DNA from: Stichopus chloronotus
Lineage: Eukaryota; Echinodermata; Holothuroidea; Aspidochirotida; Stichopodidae
Direction: 5' to 3'
DNA length: 64,000 nucleotides
Assembly (NCBI GenBank): GCA_021234535.1
Contig: CM037839.1
Location: forward strand, 27,853,475-27,917,474
Position numbers and translations under genes: made by a program. Positions 1-17,028 of this stretch are shown in pieces. The notes below the pieces were generated by a model. It was given only the letters and a program-made list of their open reading frames with translations. It did no database searches and was not told the origin of the DNA. Position 1 is the first letter of the stretch, and each line of letters opens with the position of its first letter.

Positions 1-1476
1 AATTCTACAACTCTGTCTTCAACTTTTGGAACCAGACTTATTGAGGTCAGAACAAAGTTCTGTTGTTTAACTAATCATGGAATTTGTTTTATCCATCACA
101 ATTAGTCTTAGGTTTGGAGGGCCCCTTCCACTGTAATTTCTTTTACCTATTGTTTGCATCAGGTCCAAGATCTTGGTTCAGGATACATGTTGTCCACACT
201 CGGTCTGACATCTGAAAGTATTAACTTCTGTTGCGCTATGAGTATGTTGTAAAGAGATCAAATAACATTTTGCTTTGCACATAAATATAACACTATGTAT
301 CTTACATAACGACATGACATTGAAATTGTTCTTAGTTTCATATATGTATGCTGAATCTTGTCACATGCACAGTGTATGTCATGGAACTTTTTATCCAGGT
401 AGCAATGTCAGGCACTTTCGCACTCATATACCTGGCACAAACACTACTTTTAACCACTTCATACTACTCCTCACCTTGAAGGACACTTATTGGTCAGCTC
501 AAAGGGTGTTATCTATGACAAGTATGGTTCAGTCAACCAGTGGCTTATGAATTCTCTCGGTCCGTGTAATTTTCTTGTGCTTTATGACACTCAGTTGCAT
601 TTTGTCATAAATTTCTGCATCATTTTTGTCACCCTTGTATTATTTCAAGTGTTGATGTCTGAAAATAGAGGTCAAATTAAGTCACTTCTAGATTAACGTG
701 TTAATAATTGGTGAAAATGGTAAAATAATTACTGTTAGTTATCAAATTTGTTTAATTTCATCTCACATAATGTTTCTTCTTTATTGTGATTTTGAGCTGT
801 AACCAAATCGATACAAATTAGTTGGTTTGGGGTTTGACCCCCAGCCATGTGATGTCACAGTATGATGCATTTTCCTTCCAATAGTTCTTGCATCTGAACT
901 GACATTGTGAAGAAAATATTCCAAATTTGATCTCAAATTGTTGAGTTGGTAGTGACCTGACATGAAATCGTAATGTATATAGCCACAGGCTTCCTCCACA
1001 TGTTTGCGGTGGTTTATTGATCATTATAAAATAACTGCCCTACATGGCCTTTTGTTAGGTGGTACTTCATTTATCCCTACATCTGTAAACAAATAATTTA
1101 TTGCTAATTGCACAGTTGTTGGTGAAGTATTGCCAAATCTACAGTCTTGGACAAAATACCGTGGGACACCCCGCTCCCCCTTTCAATGTTGTAATATAGG
1201 ATTACTGTTCAAAGTGTACATTCACTCCTGTAACTCAACTTTGGACAGGGGCGCAAGGTTTCATGTTATCGACTCACATAAAATTTTGTGTTATATTTGC
1301 AACATATGACAAAGTCTCTCAACAATTTTTTTCAAGATTGTAGGTCACTGTGATCATCTTTGAGAGAAGATCCAACACATTCAGGCAGTTGAGGTCAAAG
1401 GTCATTAAAAAAACGTCATTCGTTTTCTTGTCCTGTTTATTTATTTCTTTATTTATTTTTGCCTCTCTTGTTAAAG
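1..1476. other. Left-edge noncoding DNA (probably intron of the gene ending at 1650)
   Basis: I see no convincing exon here. The short open frames lack recognisable protein character and splice context. The stretch holds a palindromic repeat at 1148-1268 and an exact AGGTCA-A-AGGTCA (DR1) at 1392-1404. Since the exon starting at 1477 begins directly after a splice acceptor, this DNA is most likely the last intron of that gene. Confidence 0.5.
1148..1268 (+). repeat. Palindromic ~120-bp element, copy 1
   Basis: The element runs from GACAAAATACC to GGTTTCATGTT. The arm CCCCCTTTCAATGTTG is loosely complementary to CAACTTTGGACAGGGG about 40 bases later, so a single strand can fold into a hairpin. 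The reverse complement of 51721-51842 matches it over nearly the whole length, with scattered substitutions. It looks like a miniature inverted-repeat or foldback element. Confidence 0.7.
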
Positions 1477-1650
1477 GATTTAAAGAATGAAGGAAACTTA
1501 CCATTGGAGGAAGTGTCAGTAGAGGACATACTTCAAGCACAAAGACTGGAACAGCAGAAAAAACAAGATGAACAGAAGAAGCACAACAAGAATCTCCTGG
1601 AGAGAGGTTTGCAACCTCATGCTGAAGGAACAGCTGATGATTTTACATGA
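1477..1650 (+). CDS. Terminal coding exon of an unrecognised gene (58 codons, charged coiled coil)
   Basis: A pyrimidine-rich tract ending in AAAG at 1473-1476 forms a splice acceptor. The frame then stays open for 57 residues plus a TGA at 1648-1650. The peptide is very hydrophilic, with a Gln/Lys/Glu-rich segment (LEQQKKQDEQKKHNKN) that should be helical or a coiled coil, and it ends GTADDFT. The rest of the protein lies left of the window, so the family cannot be named. Coding is inferred from the acceptor, the composition and the downstream poly(A) signal at 2900. A chance open frame is possible. Confidence 0.55.
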   Translation, partial: DLKNEGNLPLEEVSVEDILQAQRLEQQKKQDEQKKHNKNLLERGLQPHAEGTADDFT

Positions 1651-2925
1651 GCTGGAGGATGAATCAAGATGTCTGGAGGCAGGTTGCTCCCAGTGCTGAG
1701 CCATCTCAAAAGACAAACAAAGGAAGAAGAAACTACAAAATGCTCCATGGAGGACACTGCTACTGTAGGAAGATGATACATCAAAAAAAGATGAAAGTAT
1801 TTTCCTCTGGTTTATTCCTGAGTTTCAAACTTAATAGTAATGATGAAATATTCATAGTAAGAAAGTGCTGTTGAAAACAATTAATGAAACAAATGTTTCT
1901 CTGATGGGTTCATCTAAGTTGATAAGCTGCTACATGAAAGGACTCTATATTTGACACCATTCTTAGTTGCATACGAGAAGATCCTGTGCTTATATTGAAT
2001 TCACATTGTAGAAATTTACTGCAAAATATGATTAAAACAAACACTAAAGATTAGTACACTCTCTGTTTTTTGTTTGTTTGTGTTGAAGCATATGGCAAAG
2101 CATCAATGTATGACATAGTATGGCTGTTGAAAACACTGAAAGAAGAACAGTTACCAAATTTACCATGATACTTTAGTAGGAGGTACATAGTAAGTCCCTA
2201 TCTAGGACCCTGAGGAAAAACAAAATCTGAAAACTCTGTACCCTGCTACTAAACCTTAAAGAAAATAACACATTCTTAAACCCATTCACACTACTAGAAA
2301 AAACACATACTCAGGTAAAATTGCTCCACTCATTGACCACCTTATGAGAAGAGAAGTTATGATGTAAATTGATTCTATTGTGCACATTGTGGAGTTAAGG
2401 CAATGGCCTCTGGTATGACAGTTATTGGCAAAATGTAGAGACTTACCAATCTTGAGCCTCCACAGCTCAAGTGAAGTGAGGTTTAAAGTGAGGTGTAGTT
2501 ACTGTAACCTGTGATATGGAACTCCCTTCAAGGTAGAATGATAGAATGCAACCAAGGAAAGCACATAAGTTCATGAGAAAGGGAATGGAAGAGTTCCCAT
2601 AATGTAATGCATTCCCTGAGTGTCCTGTAAGCCATCATTGTTCATTCTTCACCGGCTGTCCGTCTTGGTTACTTCTAGTGGAGATGGATAAACTTTGGTT
2701 GAATATGAAATTTACAAGATAGGTTAAAGTTCTGGTTGCAAAGTAGCATAAAAAATTATTTGCCTGCAGATAAATGTGAACAGATTTGTCATTTTATGAA
2801 ATGCCAGAGAAAGTGCTTGATTTGAGATGTTTTGTTATTTGAACTGCTTTATAAATTCTCTAAAGAATAATTTTGTAGATCCGTTTTTGTCAAAGACTCA
2901 ATAAATGTGGCAAAACAGTTGCATT
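1651..2925 (+). other. Probable 3'UTR of the gene ending at 1650
   Basis: AT-rich sequence without further exons runs to an AATAAA at 2900-2905. This is a plausible poly(A) signal, with cleavage expected 10-30 bases later. An earlier ATTAAA-type signal lies near 2030. The boundary is inferred. Confidence 0.4.
2900..2905 (+). terminator. Poly(A) signal AATAAA
   Basis: Exact AATAAA hexamer about 1.25 kb after the stop codon at 1650, followed by a T-rich stretch. It is the best candidate 3' end for the leftmost gene. Confidence 0.4.
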
Positions 2926-3404
2926 ATTTTGTATTTTATTTCATGTTCCCAGAGCTATCTTGGTATAGTTCAACTTCATCATAAGAGAGATCCATCTGTA
3001 GCTTGCATTTTTAAAAGTTAACAACAATGGTACAAATACAAAGGAACTGATAATGCAGTCATTATTTTTACAGTTATGTGAACAATTCTGGAATGTTTTT
3101 TGTGGATGAATTGCCAGGAAACATTGCTGAATTGTCAGAATATACTCCAAGATGTTTTAGCTAACTCTCTAAATCAATGTTTTCTCAATCAATTTATCTA
3201 GTCATGATGATCTTTCTGATTTCTGTTTTGTCTATAAGGTATGGGGAGAAGACCAGCATTAGGCAAAGAGCAGTACAATATTGTGGCTCATTGATGTCTC
3301 TTGTTGGTTAATGGAGAGTGGGGGCAATTTCATCATTTTTTTTATTTCAATGAAATTGTAACCTTTGAAATCATGTGACCGGTGTGTGTATGTGTGTCTT
3401 TTTG

Positions 3405-4010
3405 ATGCCTACCTTGTAAACACCATATCTTTAGAAGAGAAGCTAGGACAAATCTCTTATTTGGTATGTAGGTGTACCACAATAAGTGCAAGATCACTAT
3501 GAATTTTGGTCATTTGTGGTCATTAGGTGGTCAAATTGTAAAAATCTTGTAAACAGGATATCTCAAGATGGGAAGCTTGGACAGATCTCATATGTAGCAT
3601 GTAGGTGTATCTTGTAGAGAACAAGAAGCCTATTGTTTTTGGTGGAGGTCAAAAGGGGTCAAATTGTGAAAATCTTGTAAACAATATTTCATGAGGGGAA
3701 GTGTAGAGAGATTGCATATTCAGTCTGTAGGTGTATCTCATGGGAGCACAAGATCCCTGTTGACATTGGTAGAGGTCAAAGTTCATTTGAGGTCAGCAGT
3801 GTACAAAATGTAAAAGGCTTGTCAACACGTATGTAAAGAAGAAAAACTGACCAAATGTCCTATTTGGTATGTAGGTGTTGTATCACATCGAGTACAAGAA
3901 CCCTTTGGTTGTTAGTGGAGGTCAAAGGCCATTTGAGGTCAGTAAGGGTCAAAATACGAAAACCTCACATTCATGATCTCAAGAAAGGAAGCTTGTGCAG
4001 ATCTTACTCT
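3405..4010 (-). repeat. Tandem core array of a Helentron/pearl-like repeat (reverse orientation)
   Basis: About five diverged units of 125-145 bp follow one another, each recognisable by a segment like CTTGTAAACAGGATATCTCA, then GTAGGTGTATC, then a GAGGTCAAAGGTCA-like block. Read on the minus strand it is the same family as 37065-37965. An AGGTCA-A-AGTTCA site lies at 3773-3785. Confidence 0.7.
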
Positions 4011-4910
4011 CATATAATGCAAAGGTAGTGTGTGACCCATCCTACTACAATAATGTCAGATTCAGAAAAAAAAATACTCATAAGCGGATTATCAAAACAA
4101 CAATGCATTTGTGCATTCTGTTTTATAAGTTAACATTGTAAGGATTAAAGGTTCCACTACTTAAAGTGTACCCGAAGTTTAGAATTACAATAGTAAATGA
4201 CTTTACAGAGGTTGAAAAATCCTATTCAATCCTAACCATTTCATCCCACCAGGCAGGTGCTCCAAAATTGCACCTCCCTGATCCCACACGCTCTTGTAAC
4301 TCGATCGTCATATGGAGCTCCCCTGCAGATGCTACCGATAGGGGAAAAAAATTTAAAAAAATACAATTTCATGTCAACAAAAGTTTAGTTTGTCTTTAAT
4401 TCACATAATCTGGGAAAATAAATAGGTTTCAGATGATAAACTCTGCCATATGATTTCAAAGTGTAAAATACTATAATGTAGTAGTTGACAGTTGTCATTC
4501 AACTTAACCCTTCGTTTTATTAATTTTTTTTTCATTGAAACAGCCTGTGGAATGTCTTAAATATTCAGTCGGTCGAATCAGTTGATCACTGATGCCGAAA
4601 TGAGAAGATCATCAGTTTGTAGGTACTTTGTAAATACATTGCTTCGTTTCACTAAATACGATTCCTGATACAGATCAAGGAACGATGACCTGATTGATAT
4701 GTTTTTGACACACCAGTGAGTGAGTCACCTAGACATGTACCATCGAATATCTGTACATTGTCTGAGATAACTTGATCAGGCCACAGAGCCTCGCCTCGTA
4801 TCTGGGATGTGAGAAATGGGGAGTCATCTTGGTCACCCAATTCTCTGCACTTTATCTAGGTTATTCCTTTTGAAGAACTAAAATTTCTTCTCTGGTTTAG
4901 GCCTTTTGAG

Positions 4911-5741
4911 CAGTGGCGTGCCTTAAGGGCTAGTCGGGAAAATGGCCAGTTGGGGAAATTCGGGTAATTGTGGACAATCCAGCTCGCGGACTAAAAAAAA
5001 TGAACCAGTTAGTTTACCAGATGTTGCAAGTGAAAGGAAATACATAAAGTGAAAAAAAATAAGCAGTAACTGCAGTGAAATTCTAATTTAACTTGAACTT
5101 CTACATAGACTGTAACGGTAAGCTTCCAATAATGTTCTGTTCGAGGGGTTTTCATCCAAGAAAATACTAACAGTATCATTTTCAGGAGCTTACTTGCGGA
5201 GCTAGAGACGGTAAATTCGATCGAGATTGCATTTTTGTCTAAACATTTTCCTTGGTGCCCCTCGACAACTAATGGTGGCCCTCCGCTTTGTAGATGTAGG
5301 CGACCTTAAGACTTTTGCTCCCGCCAATCCTAAGAATGTTTAAAAGGTTAACCCTCGACGCCGATCACGAGAGAAAGTAATTTACAAGGTGGGAATCATT
5401 CTAGATATAAACAATCCAAATTATTGCCATTTTTCACAGACTGATGCATGTTTTCCTCATTAAGTTGGAAATTACAGACATAAAATCACTTTTTCAAGGT
5501 TGAGAGCACGCAACTTAAGACACCCGTGAGGTGCAGTATTTTGGCCATCTGAAAGGTTTGCAAAGCCAAAACTGTTCTTGTACGCTCCTCCGTAACTGAT
5601 GAGGCGTTATGCATACTCAAACCCTCAGAATGGTATCCAGCCAAAGTCCTCCCCTGCTTTAAATCCTGGAGACGCACATGATGCTGAAACAGCGATATGT
5701 CCACTTCCCCCACCCCCCATTAGATCCTGGCGCCTCCCCTG
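4911..5741. mobile_element. Degenerate DNA-transposon-like element with CAGTGGCG / CGCCTCCCCTG ends
   Basis: The left end reads CAGTGGCGTGCCTTAAGGGC. The right end, reverse-complemented, reads CAGGGGAGGCGCCAGGATC and then a G-run. The outermost bases of the two ends are similar, as in terminal inverted repeats. The 8 bases outside each end agree only partly (CTTTTGAG and CCTATGAA), so the duplication is decayed or the ends are misplaced. A similar CAGTGGC start occurs at 48073. No transposase is visible. Confidence 0.4.
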
Positions 5742-6108
5742 CCTATGAATCATGTGTACGCTGTAAACGTCGCACCGAGTGGCCATTCACACTTTTTATC
5801 ATCTTTGTCACTTTGTTTACTTATGACGTTTAATATGCAACATTTGACGAAATAATTGTTTAGTTTCCAAAATGTGACGTTTGTGAAGTTTGATACATTC
5901 AACCATACTACCTATTAAAAAGTAATCATAGATTGCACCATTTTGCATCTCCTTATTGTATAATTCTAAAAATTTTCGGAACGGGTGGGGTACCCCAGTT
6001 CGGACTTTGTCCATGCCAGTCGGTGAAATTGAATACTCTGGCCCCTCTACCCATTGAATATTGTGCACACGATTGTTGTACAGTGATTATCTCCATGGAC
6101 AAGTAAAA

Positions 6109-8325
6109 GGGTCATTTATAAAACATGAAACGACCCCAAATGACCTACAACCATCCAAAAGGACCCAAACCAGCCAAAGTGAGGCAAAAAAAGCCAGGAC
6201 GACCCAAAACGACTCAAAACGAGCCAGAACCACTCAGACCATTGAAAACCACCAGCTTAGCCTTTGAAGCTGTGGCAGTGACTGTCTTCCATTTTGCAAT
6301 TACTCTCACTAGTGCACTATACAGACTGATGTGTGAAAATCTTCTAAGCACAGTATATAAAAGTTGCTTGAAATAGTGTGTTGGTAACCTTTTGTAAGTA
6401 GAAAATTCCTGTTTCTTCCTTATATATTACACTTCAAATATACCTTGCAAGGGCCTTCAGCTCAGCAATGTTGCATGCTGAAATGCAACATATCTCTATG
6501 GATATTGGCAAGGAAAAACTGTATGCTCGTATTTACCTTGCAATGTTAGCTATAACAATTAAAGTAATAAATAATACCCATTTGATCGCAGGAAATCGCC
6601 CTTACCATTCTTGGCAACTACGTCTCTGGAAATGGTACTGCCAGTATTTTGATGGATGGAAAACAGCCTTAAGTTTTATTGGAAAATTCAAGATTTGCCG
6701 AGTGAATCACTCATTTGCCGGTCGGGTCATATGTTAGCGGATGTTACACCCTCACATCCCCCTATTGCTATGACCCTGGTGTTTGATTGAGATTCATCAA
6801 TGTTTGCCTGAAGAGTAACAGTGAACATTGATGACCTTTGACCAAACAGAATGTGCCCTATTAGAGTGAAAAGACCCTTTTTTATTTTTTTTTTCTGATG
6901 TTGACGTCTCAAATGTGTATTTGTTTTATGCCTTAATGAAAAAAAAAACATAGGAAGGGGCAAGGATGGATTCGGAAGTTGGTGAGGTGGAGATAAAAGG
7001 AGTGGGGTCAGGTACCGAGAGGGTTCTTGGTAAGCATTGTTTCACTATGTATGATATTCAAAACTTAGATAAAACAGATTAACAAAACAGAACGGAAACA
7101 GTTTCCACTGACTTTTTTCGTGCCCTGGCAATATGTGTGTATGACGACTGACGGAGGAGAAATTTCTCGTATTGCCATGGGAGGCACCACAGGGCAGGGG
7201 GGCACCGGGGATAGGGTTTAAAGTTATTGATGGGGATGGGGAGCAGCACCTCATGAACTTACTCTTCAGAGACGGTTTGTTATCTATCGGAAACTACATT
7301 TTAGGTTGTGTAACATGACTGACATTTTGGAGTATTGGGTGCATTAAGCATTTAAAGTATTAAAATCTGTCAAAGATTGTATCATAAATAAATATTGGCT
7401 AAGTATGCAAATTTGTGACGCCATATAGATGAACTCCTGTGATAAGTCTTACGTTATCCTTTGTTTATGTAACCTTTATTTCAAGGACATTTGAGAATTT
7501 AATATGCCCAGAGAATTTTATTTTGGAAACATGTATTTTTTCCTTCAAAAATATCGATATCATTCACCAATATGAAACTCAGTAATGAAGAGGCAAAATA
7601 TGTAGGTTTAATAAAAGAAATACTGACACAGTGTAACACTCCACGTCATCTGTTTTGCATTTTTCTCAAACTTTGAAAATATTTCAAAACGGTAATAGCT
7701 ATAAACGAAATTCCAACGCTTTTTCATTCAGCGTTTTACTTTGCAACTTTTGCATGGCAGTGTGCTCTTTTCTAGAAGTATCTCACACAACCTTTAAGCA
7801 ATGAATTTTTGTAGGGGACAAGTTGAGTAACGTATTTCTAAGCACCTGGAAATTTAGCATTGTTTATTGCTTTCTTCTAAGATTGTAGCAGACTAATGAA
7901 TGTATCATGTGCTCGTCAAAGCTGATGGCCTGCAGGCCTCCGAGTAGGCTGCGGGCCGGTAGCACATAGACATGGAATTGATATGCATAAACAGATACAT
8001 GGGTGCCCCCCAATATTGCCTCCCCGACTACGCCTAAACTAAAGTTATTATACTCAGTTACTAGCCTGAGACACTCTGTTTCTCCTCTTTCTTTGTTTCT
8101 TTTTTCTACTAGATATATCTTTTAGTTTTAAGTGCTGCGGGATTTAATTTTTGGTTTTTAAACATAAATCTTGTTCGTAGCTTTTTTGATTGGCATAGGT
8201 TCGTTTTGGCCCCCTTTTGACTGGTTCTGGTCGTTTTGGCTGGTTTTTGGCTCGTTTGGCTCGTTTTGGCTCGTTTGAGTGGTTTTGGCTCGTTTTGTTT
8301 CGTTTCATGTTAGTCACAAAAGCCC
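6109..8325. mobile_element. ~2.2-kb nonautonomous hAT/foldback-like element with 8-bp TSD
   Basis: AAGTAAAA occurs exactly at 6101-6108 and at 8326-8333, immediately outside the element ends GGGTCATTT... and ...AAAAGCCC. Inside both ends AACATGAAACGA appears in inverted orientation (6122-6133 and near 8300-8310). Next come inverted subterminal blocks of about 110 bp made of short AAAACGAGCC-like subrepeats (6130-6245 and 8200-8300). An 8-bp duplication and subterminal repeats fit the hAT superfamily, and the repeat-built arms fit foldback elements. I see no transposase. A TTAA-type MITE is nested at about 7303-7797. Confidence 0.65.
7303..7797. mobile_element. TTAA-type MITE, copy 1 (nested in 6109-8325)
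   Basis: It begins TTAGGTTGTGTAACATGAC and ends CTCACACAACCTTTAA, which are inverted versions of each other. It matches 9616-10354 over most of its length, including GGAGTATTGGGTGCATTAAG and the CATTTTTCTCAAACTTTGAA segment. No coding potential is seen. Confidence 0.65.
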
Positions 8326-8712
8326 AAGTAAAAGTGTGCTAGAATTGCCATCGTCCCCGCCGTGCGACTTTAATTGTTCCATATTCTGTAGGCATGCACG
8401 CACACGTACAAAACAGAACTCGGTTTGTGCAATCAATACGTACCACATAAATCACGATGAGCAATAGTCGATATCAACTAGCGGATCAATGAGTCCATGG
8501 AAATAAAATTTTGAAATCTCCTGGAAACTTCACAAACTTTAGATCAGTGAGAAGTAACTTGAGCTTTGAAGCTGGATGTACCTGTTTCTTCATAAATTGT
8601 TGGCCCGTTTATTTGTTACAGTACATGAGGCACAGTCTAGGGAATACTACTAGGGAATTTCCCTGATGCTAACGCGCGCACGTCTGCTTATTTCCATAGC
8701 TTCAAAACAAAA

Positions 8713-8720
8713 TGACGTCA
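8713..8720. promoter_or_regulatory. Perfect cAMP response element in a CpG-richer patch
   Basis: TGACGTCA sits within GACGTCACGCGTG, in a patch with many more CpGs than its surroundings (about 8640-8900). The patch lies 3.2 kb upstream of the CAPSL start codon, which directly follows a splice acceptor. An upstream untranslated exon and promoter are therefore expected, and this patch is my best candidate. Confidence 0.35.
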
Positions 8721-9615
8721 CGCGTGCCTGAATTCTATTTCCCACCTGTCGACACTAGCGGAGAGTTAGACACACACACAGTGTGCAACTGATTCGTTGA
8801 GAATTCATTGAAAGCTTGCAAGTAATTCACAACTGAATCTCTAAGACTGAAGGAACCAAAGGTTTAGACTATCAGGTGCATATTTACTCTGTCAGATTGT
8901 CGGCGAAGTTCCAGCATAGTATTGGTACATGCATCAGCAGATGTAGCGTTACTCTAGCCTACATAGGCTAGATGTAGGCTTAGTCATAACACTAGGAGGG
9001 AACCTAACAATCGTTGATACTGCGGTAGCGCAGAACGATGTAGTATGGTTGTGTGCTACGTGAGTACAGTAAGCCTATTGCAGTATCTGTTGCTAAAACA
9101 CGTATCATACAGTATGATACGGTATGAATAGGCTCGAACGTACCAAGTACGTTACGTCTTATTTTTGGTAGAAGTTAGACCAGCATACAACGATATAGGC
9201 CTAGTACTGTTACTGTTAGTGTTACAGACATCACTTTGGTATGCCAGCCAAGTATATTTTTCCCATGTCAAACTCAAAGACAGGGCACAGGCCTAGTTAC
9301 AGAATATGATACAATGTTATCAGTGTCACCTTGGCGCTGACTGCGGGCTTCGCACTGTCTAGGCCTAGGTCTAGCCTGACTTTGAAGTCATGAAGCTGCA
9401 CCAAGTCTGAGGTAGGCAAGGCAGCTGGCCTTCCTTTTCTCTCTTTATGATCTCCCCTTTATCATGCACTCAGTGTGTTATTCTTAAAAATTTATGACCT
9501 GTCCATGACTTCTGATCTGCCAAGTCACTTTGAGTCTGAGATACTGTAGACAAGCTAGACTAAAAGAATTTTTTTATCATAATTTCTCCATCATCATGCA
9601 TAAAATGTGTAGTTC

Positions 9616-10354
9616 TTAAAGGTCGTGTGACATGACGATACTTTGGAGTATTGGGTGCATTAAGCATTGGAAATGTTGAAAACTGCAGGGCTGGAAAAAA
9701 TGTGTATTTCCCAGGAAGGGAGTAAAATTTCCCTCAATTCTTTCTGTATATTTTCATGTACAAAAAAGGAAATGTCCCTTCAGTTGCAAAGATTTCCCTT
9801 CAAATGCCAAAATTTCATGGGAAGGAGCCTCCTGGCTTCCCAATTTTTTCCACTCATGGTTGAAAAGAGCCAAAAAGTTCATTAAAATCTGTCAAAGATT
9901 GACAAATACAAGTAAATTAGTGTCTCATATCTGTGTCATGAATAAATATTGGCTAGGTATGCAAATTTGTGACGTCAAGAGATGGACTCCCATGTTTTGT
10001 CTTGTGTTAATCCTTTATAAATGTAACCTTTATTTCAAGGACATTTGAAATTTTATATGCCCAGAGGGTTTTATTTTTGAAACATGTATTTTTTCCTTTA
10101 AAATTATCAATTTCACTCACCAATGTGAAACTCAGAAATCAAGAGGCAAAATATATAGCGTTAGCAAAAGAAAAACTGACACAGTGCAACACTCCATGTC
10201 ATCTGCTTTGCATTTTTCTCAAACTTTGAAAAGTCATATCTCAAAAACTGTAATAGATATAAACAAAATTCCAATGGCTTTTCACTTGAGATTTTACTTT
10301 GCAACTTTTGCATGGAGTGTGCTCTTTTCTAGAGACATGTCACACAACCTTTAA
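9616..10354. mobile_element. TTAA-type MITE, copy 2, with near-perfect TIRs and an internal insertion
   Basis: The left end TTAAAGGTCGTGTGACATG and the reverse-complemented right end TTAAAGGTTGTGTGACATG differ at one base in 19. TTAA at both edges suggests a TTAA target duplication, as in piggyBac or Kolobok elements. It contains a perfect CRE (TGACGTCA, 9970-9977) that is disrupted in copy 1. The insertion at 9683-9858 accounts for most of its extra length. Confidence 0.7.
9683..9858. mobile_element. 176-bp hAT-like MITE nested in the TTAA-type MITE
   Basis: GTTGAAAA occurs exactly at 9675-9682 and 9859-9866, an 8-bp target-site duplication. The left end contains TGGAAAAAAT at about 12 bases in, and the right end has the complement ATTTTTTCCA at a similar distance. 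The related copy at 7303-7797 lacks this block, so it serves as an approximate empty site. Confidence 0.65.
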
Positions 10355-11799
10355 AAATGTATTACCTGACCACAACTTTTTGCAGAGGCTGCAGTGCCAC
10401 CCCAAAGTAGACAAGCAGGATGTAGAATATTTTTATAAAAATTTTTCCTCCTTCTTGCACATGGTATGTCATTCTGATGAGTGTCTTATCTTATCATGAC
10501 TCTGTATCCGTGGAGCCATTGTTAGGTAGACAAGTTGAGCTTCCAACAAAATTTCTTCTCGTCATGCACACAGTCAGGGCCTTTGTGACGGGAGTTGTTT
10601 TAGGGGTGTCTCACCCCCCCCCCCCAAAAAAAATATTTGTCAGAGTGATGATAGCCAGAAAGTCTGAAACACCAGTTGGAATTTTTATATCTCGGTCTAG
10701 CCCATTTTTTGGCACAAAAAATGCCAAATATTGCACCAGATTGTGTTTAAGGTTACCTGGTGATTGAAAAATTTCTCATATCTGAAATACGATTTGAATT
10801 TCTCATGTTTCATTCTAGGAGCGATAATAGTTGGAAAATTTGGGATACCAGTTGGAATTTTTCTTATCGCAGTCTAGCACAATTTATGGAAGTAAATGAT
10901 GCATAATATTGGATCAGATTGTGTCTTAGGTTACCCTGGAAGTGCCATTAAAAGCCAAAATTTTCTTGGATGCCCTGTACCAAGCAATGGTGGTACTATG
11001 CTTATATGGTAATCCTGCTGATTAGTAACAAACAATTTAGACAAACAGTCTCCCCCTCAAAAAAAAAACCTACCTGTATGTGTTCAGCCAGAAAATATCA
11101 GCCAAGTAGTACTAAAAGAAAGAATGGAGGATGCATAATTCAATACAATTCTTGTATCACCTCAAAACACGCAATATGTATCACCATTTTTCATTGGTTG
11201 AGTTTTCTTTTCATATGAATTGAGGACATTACAGACATGATGTCCGTATTTCAAGGTAGGGTACATGCAGCTCAAGTAAACTTAGGAAGTGCAGTTCTCT
11301 ACCATCTGGGCGGTTTGAAAAGCCAAAATTTTCTTGTACATTCCACACAAACTAATGTTGACAGTCCACGTTGTTTGAAATCCTGCAAATTAGTTATAAA
11401 CGTAATTCGGGCAAACCATCTTTGCCCCCCCCCCCCCTTTCAAAGAAAAAGTTCTTTGGTGCCAGTGTGTGTTACAGTATGTGTACAGGCAGAAAATATT
11501 TGGCAAGGTACTCAAAGAAGAAAATGCAAAATCTCCTTGTACGCTCCTTGCCAACCAAAGGTGGCACTCCACTTAGATAGTCCTGCCATTTCTCATCCCC
11601 TTTCCCGAACATTTTTTTTTTCATTTCACTGAGCCTGATTATGCTCTTTTCGTGAAGTCTGCGTCCCTTTAATTCTTCACCCCCTCCTAGTGTCTGGAAC
11701 TATCGATGTGGGGTCATTGCTCAGTTGGAATTTTTGACTTTCACAACCCCCTAAAGATGTGACTCTAGCTTCTGCCCTGCACACACTGTGGTGTTCTAG

Positions 11800-17028
<5,229 letters not shown>

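Noticed and set aside
6061..6376. Lys/Pro-rich open frames around 6061-6376
   Set aside because: They come from the AAAACGAGCC-like subterminal repeats of the transposon, not a gene.
11237..11632. 131-codon open frame upstream of CAPSL
   Set aside because: It spans poly-C and dispersed-repeat sequence related to 5505-5660 and 10955-11040, and has no domain or splice support.
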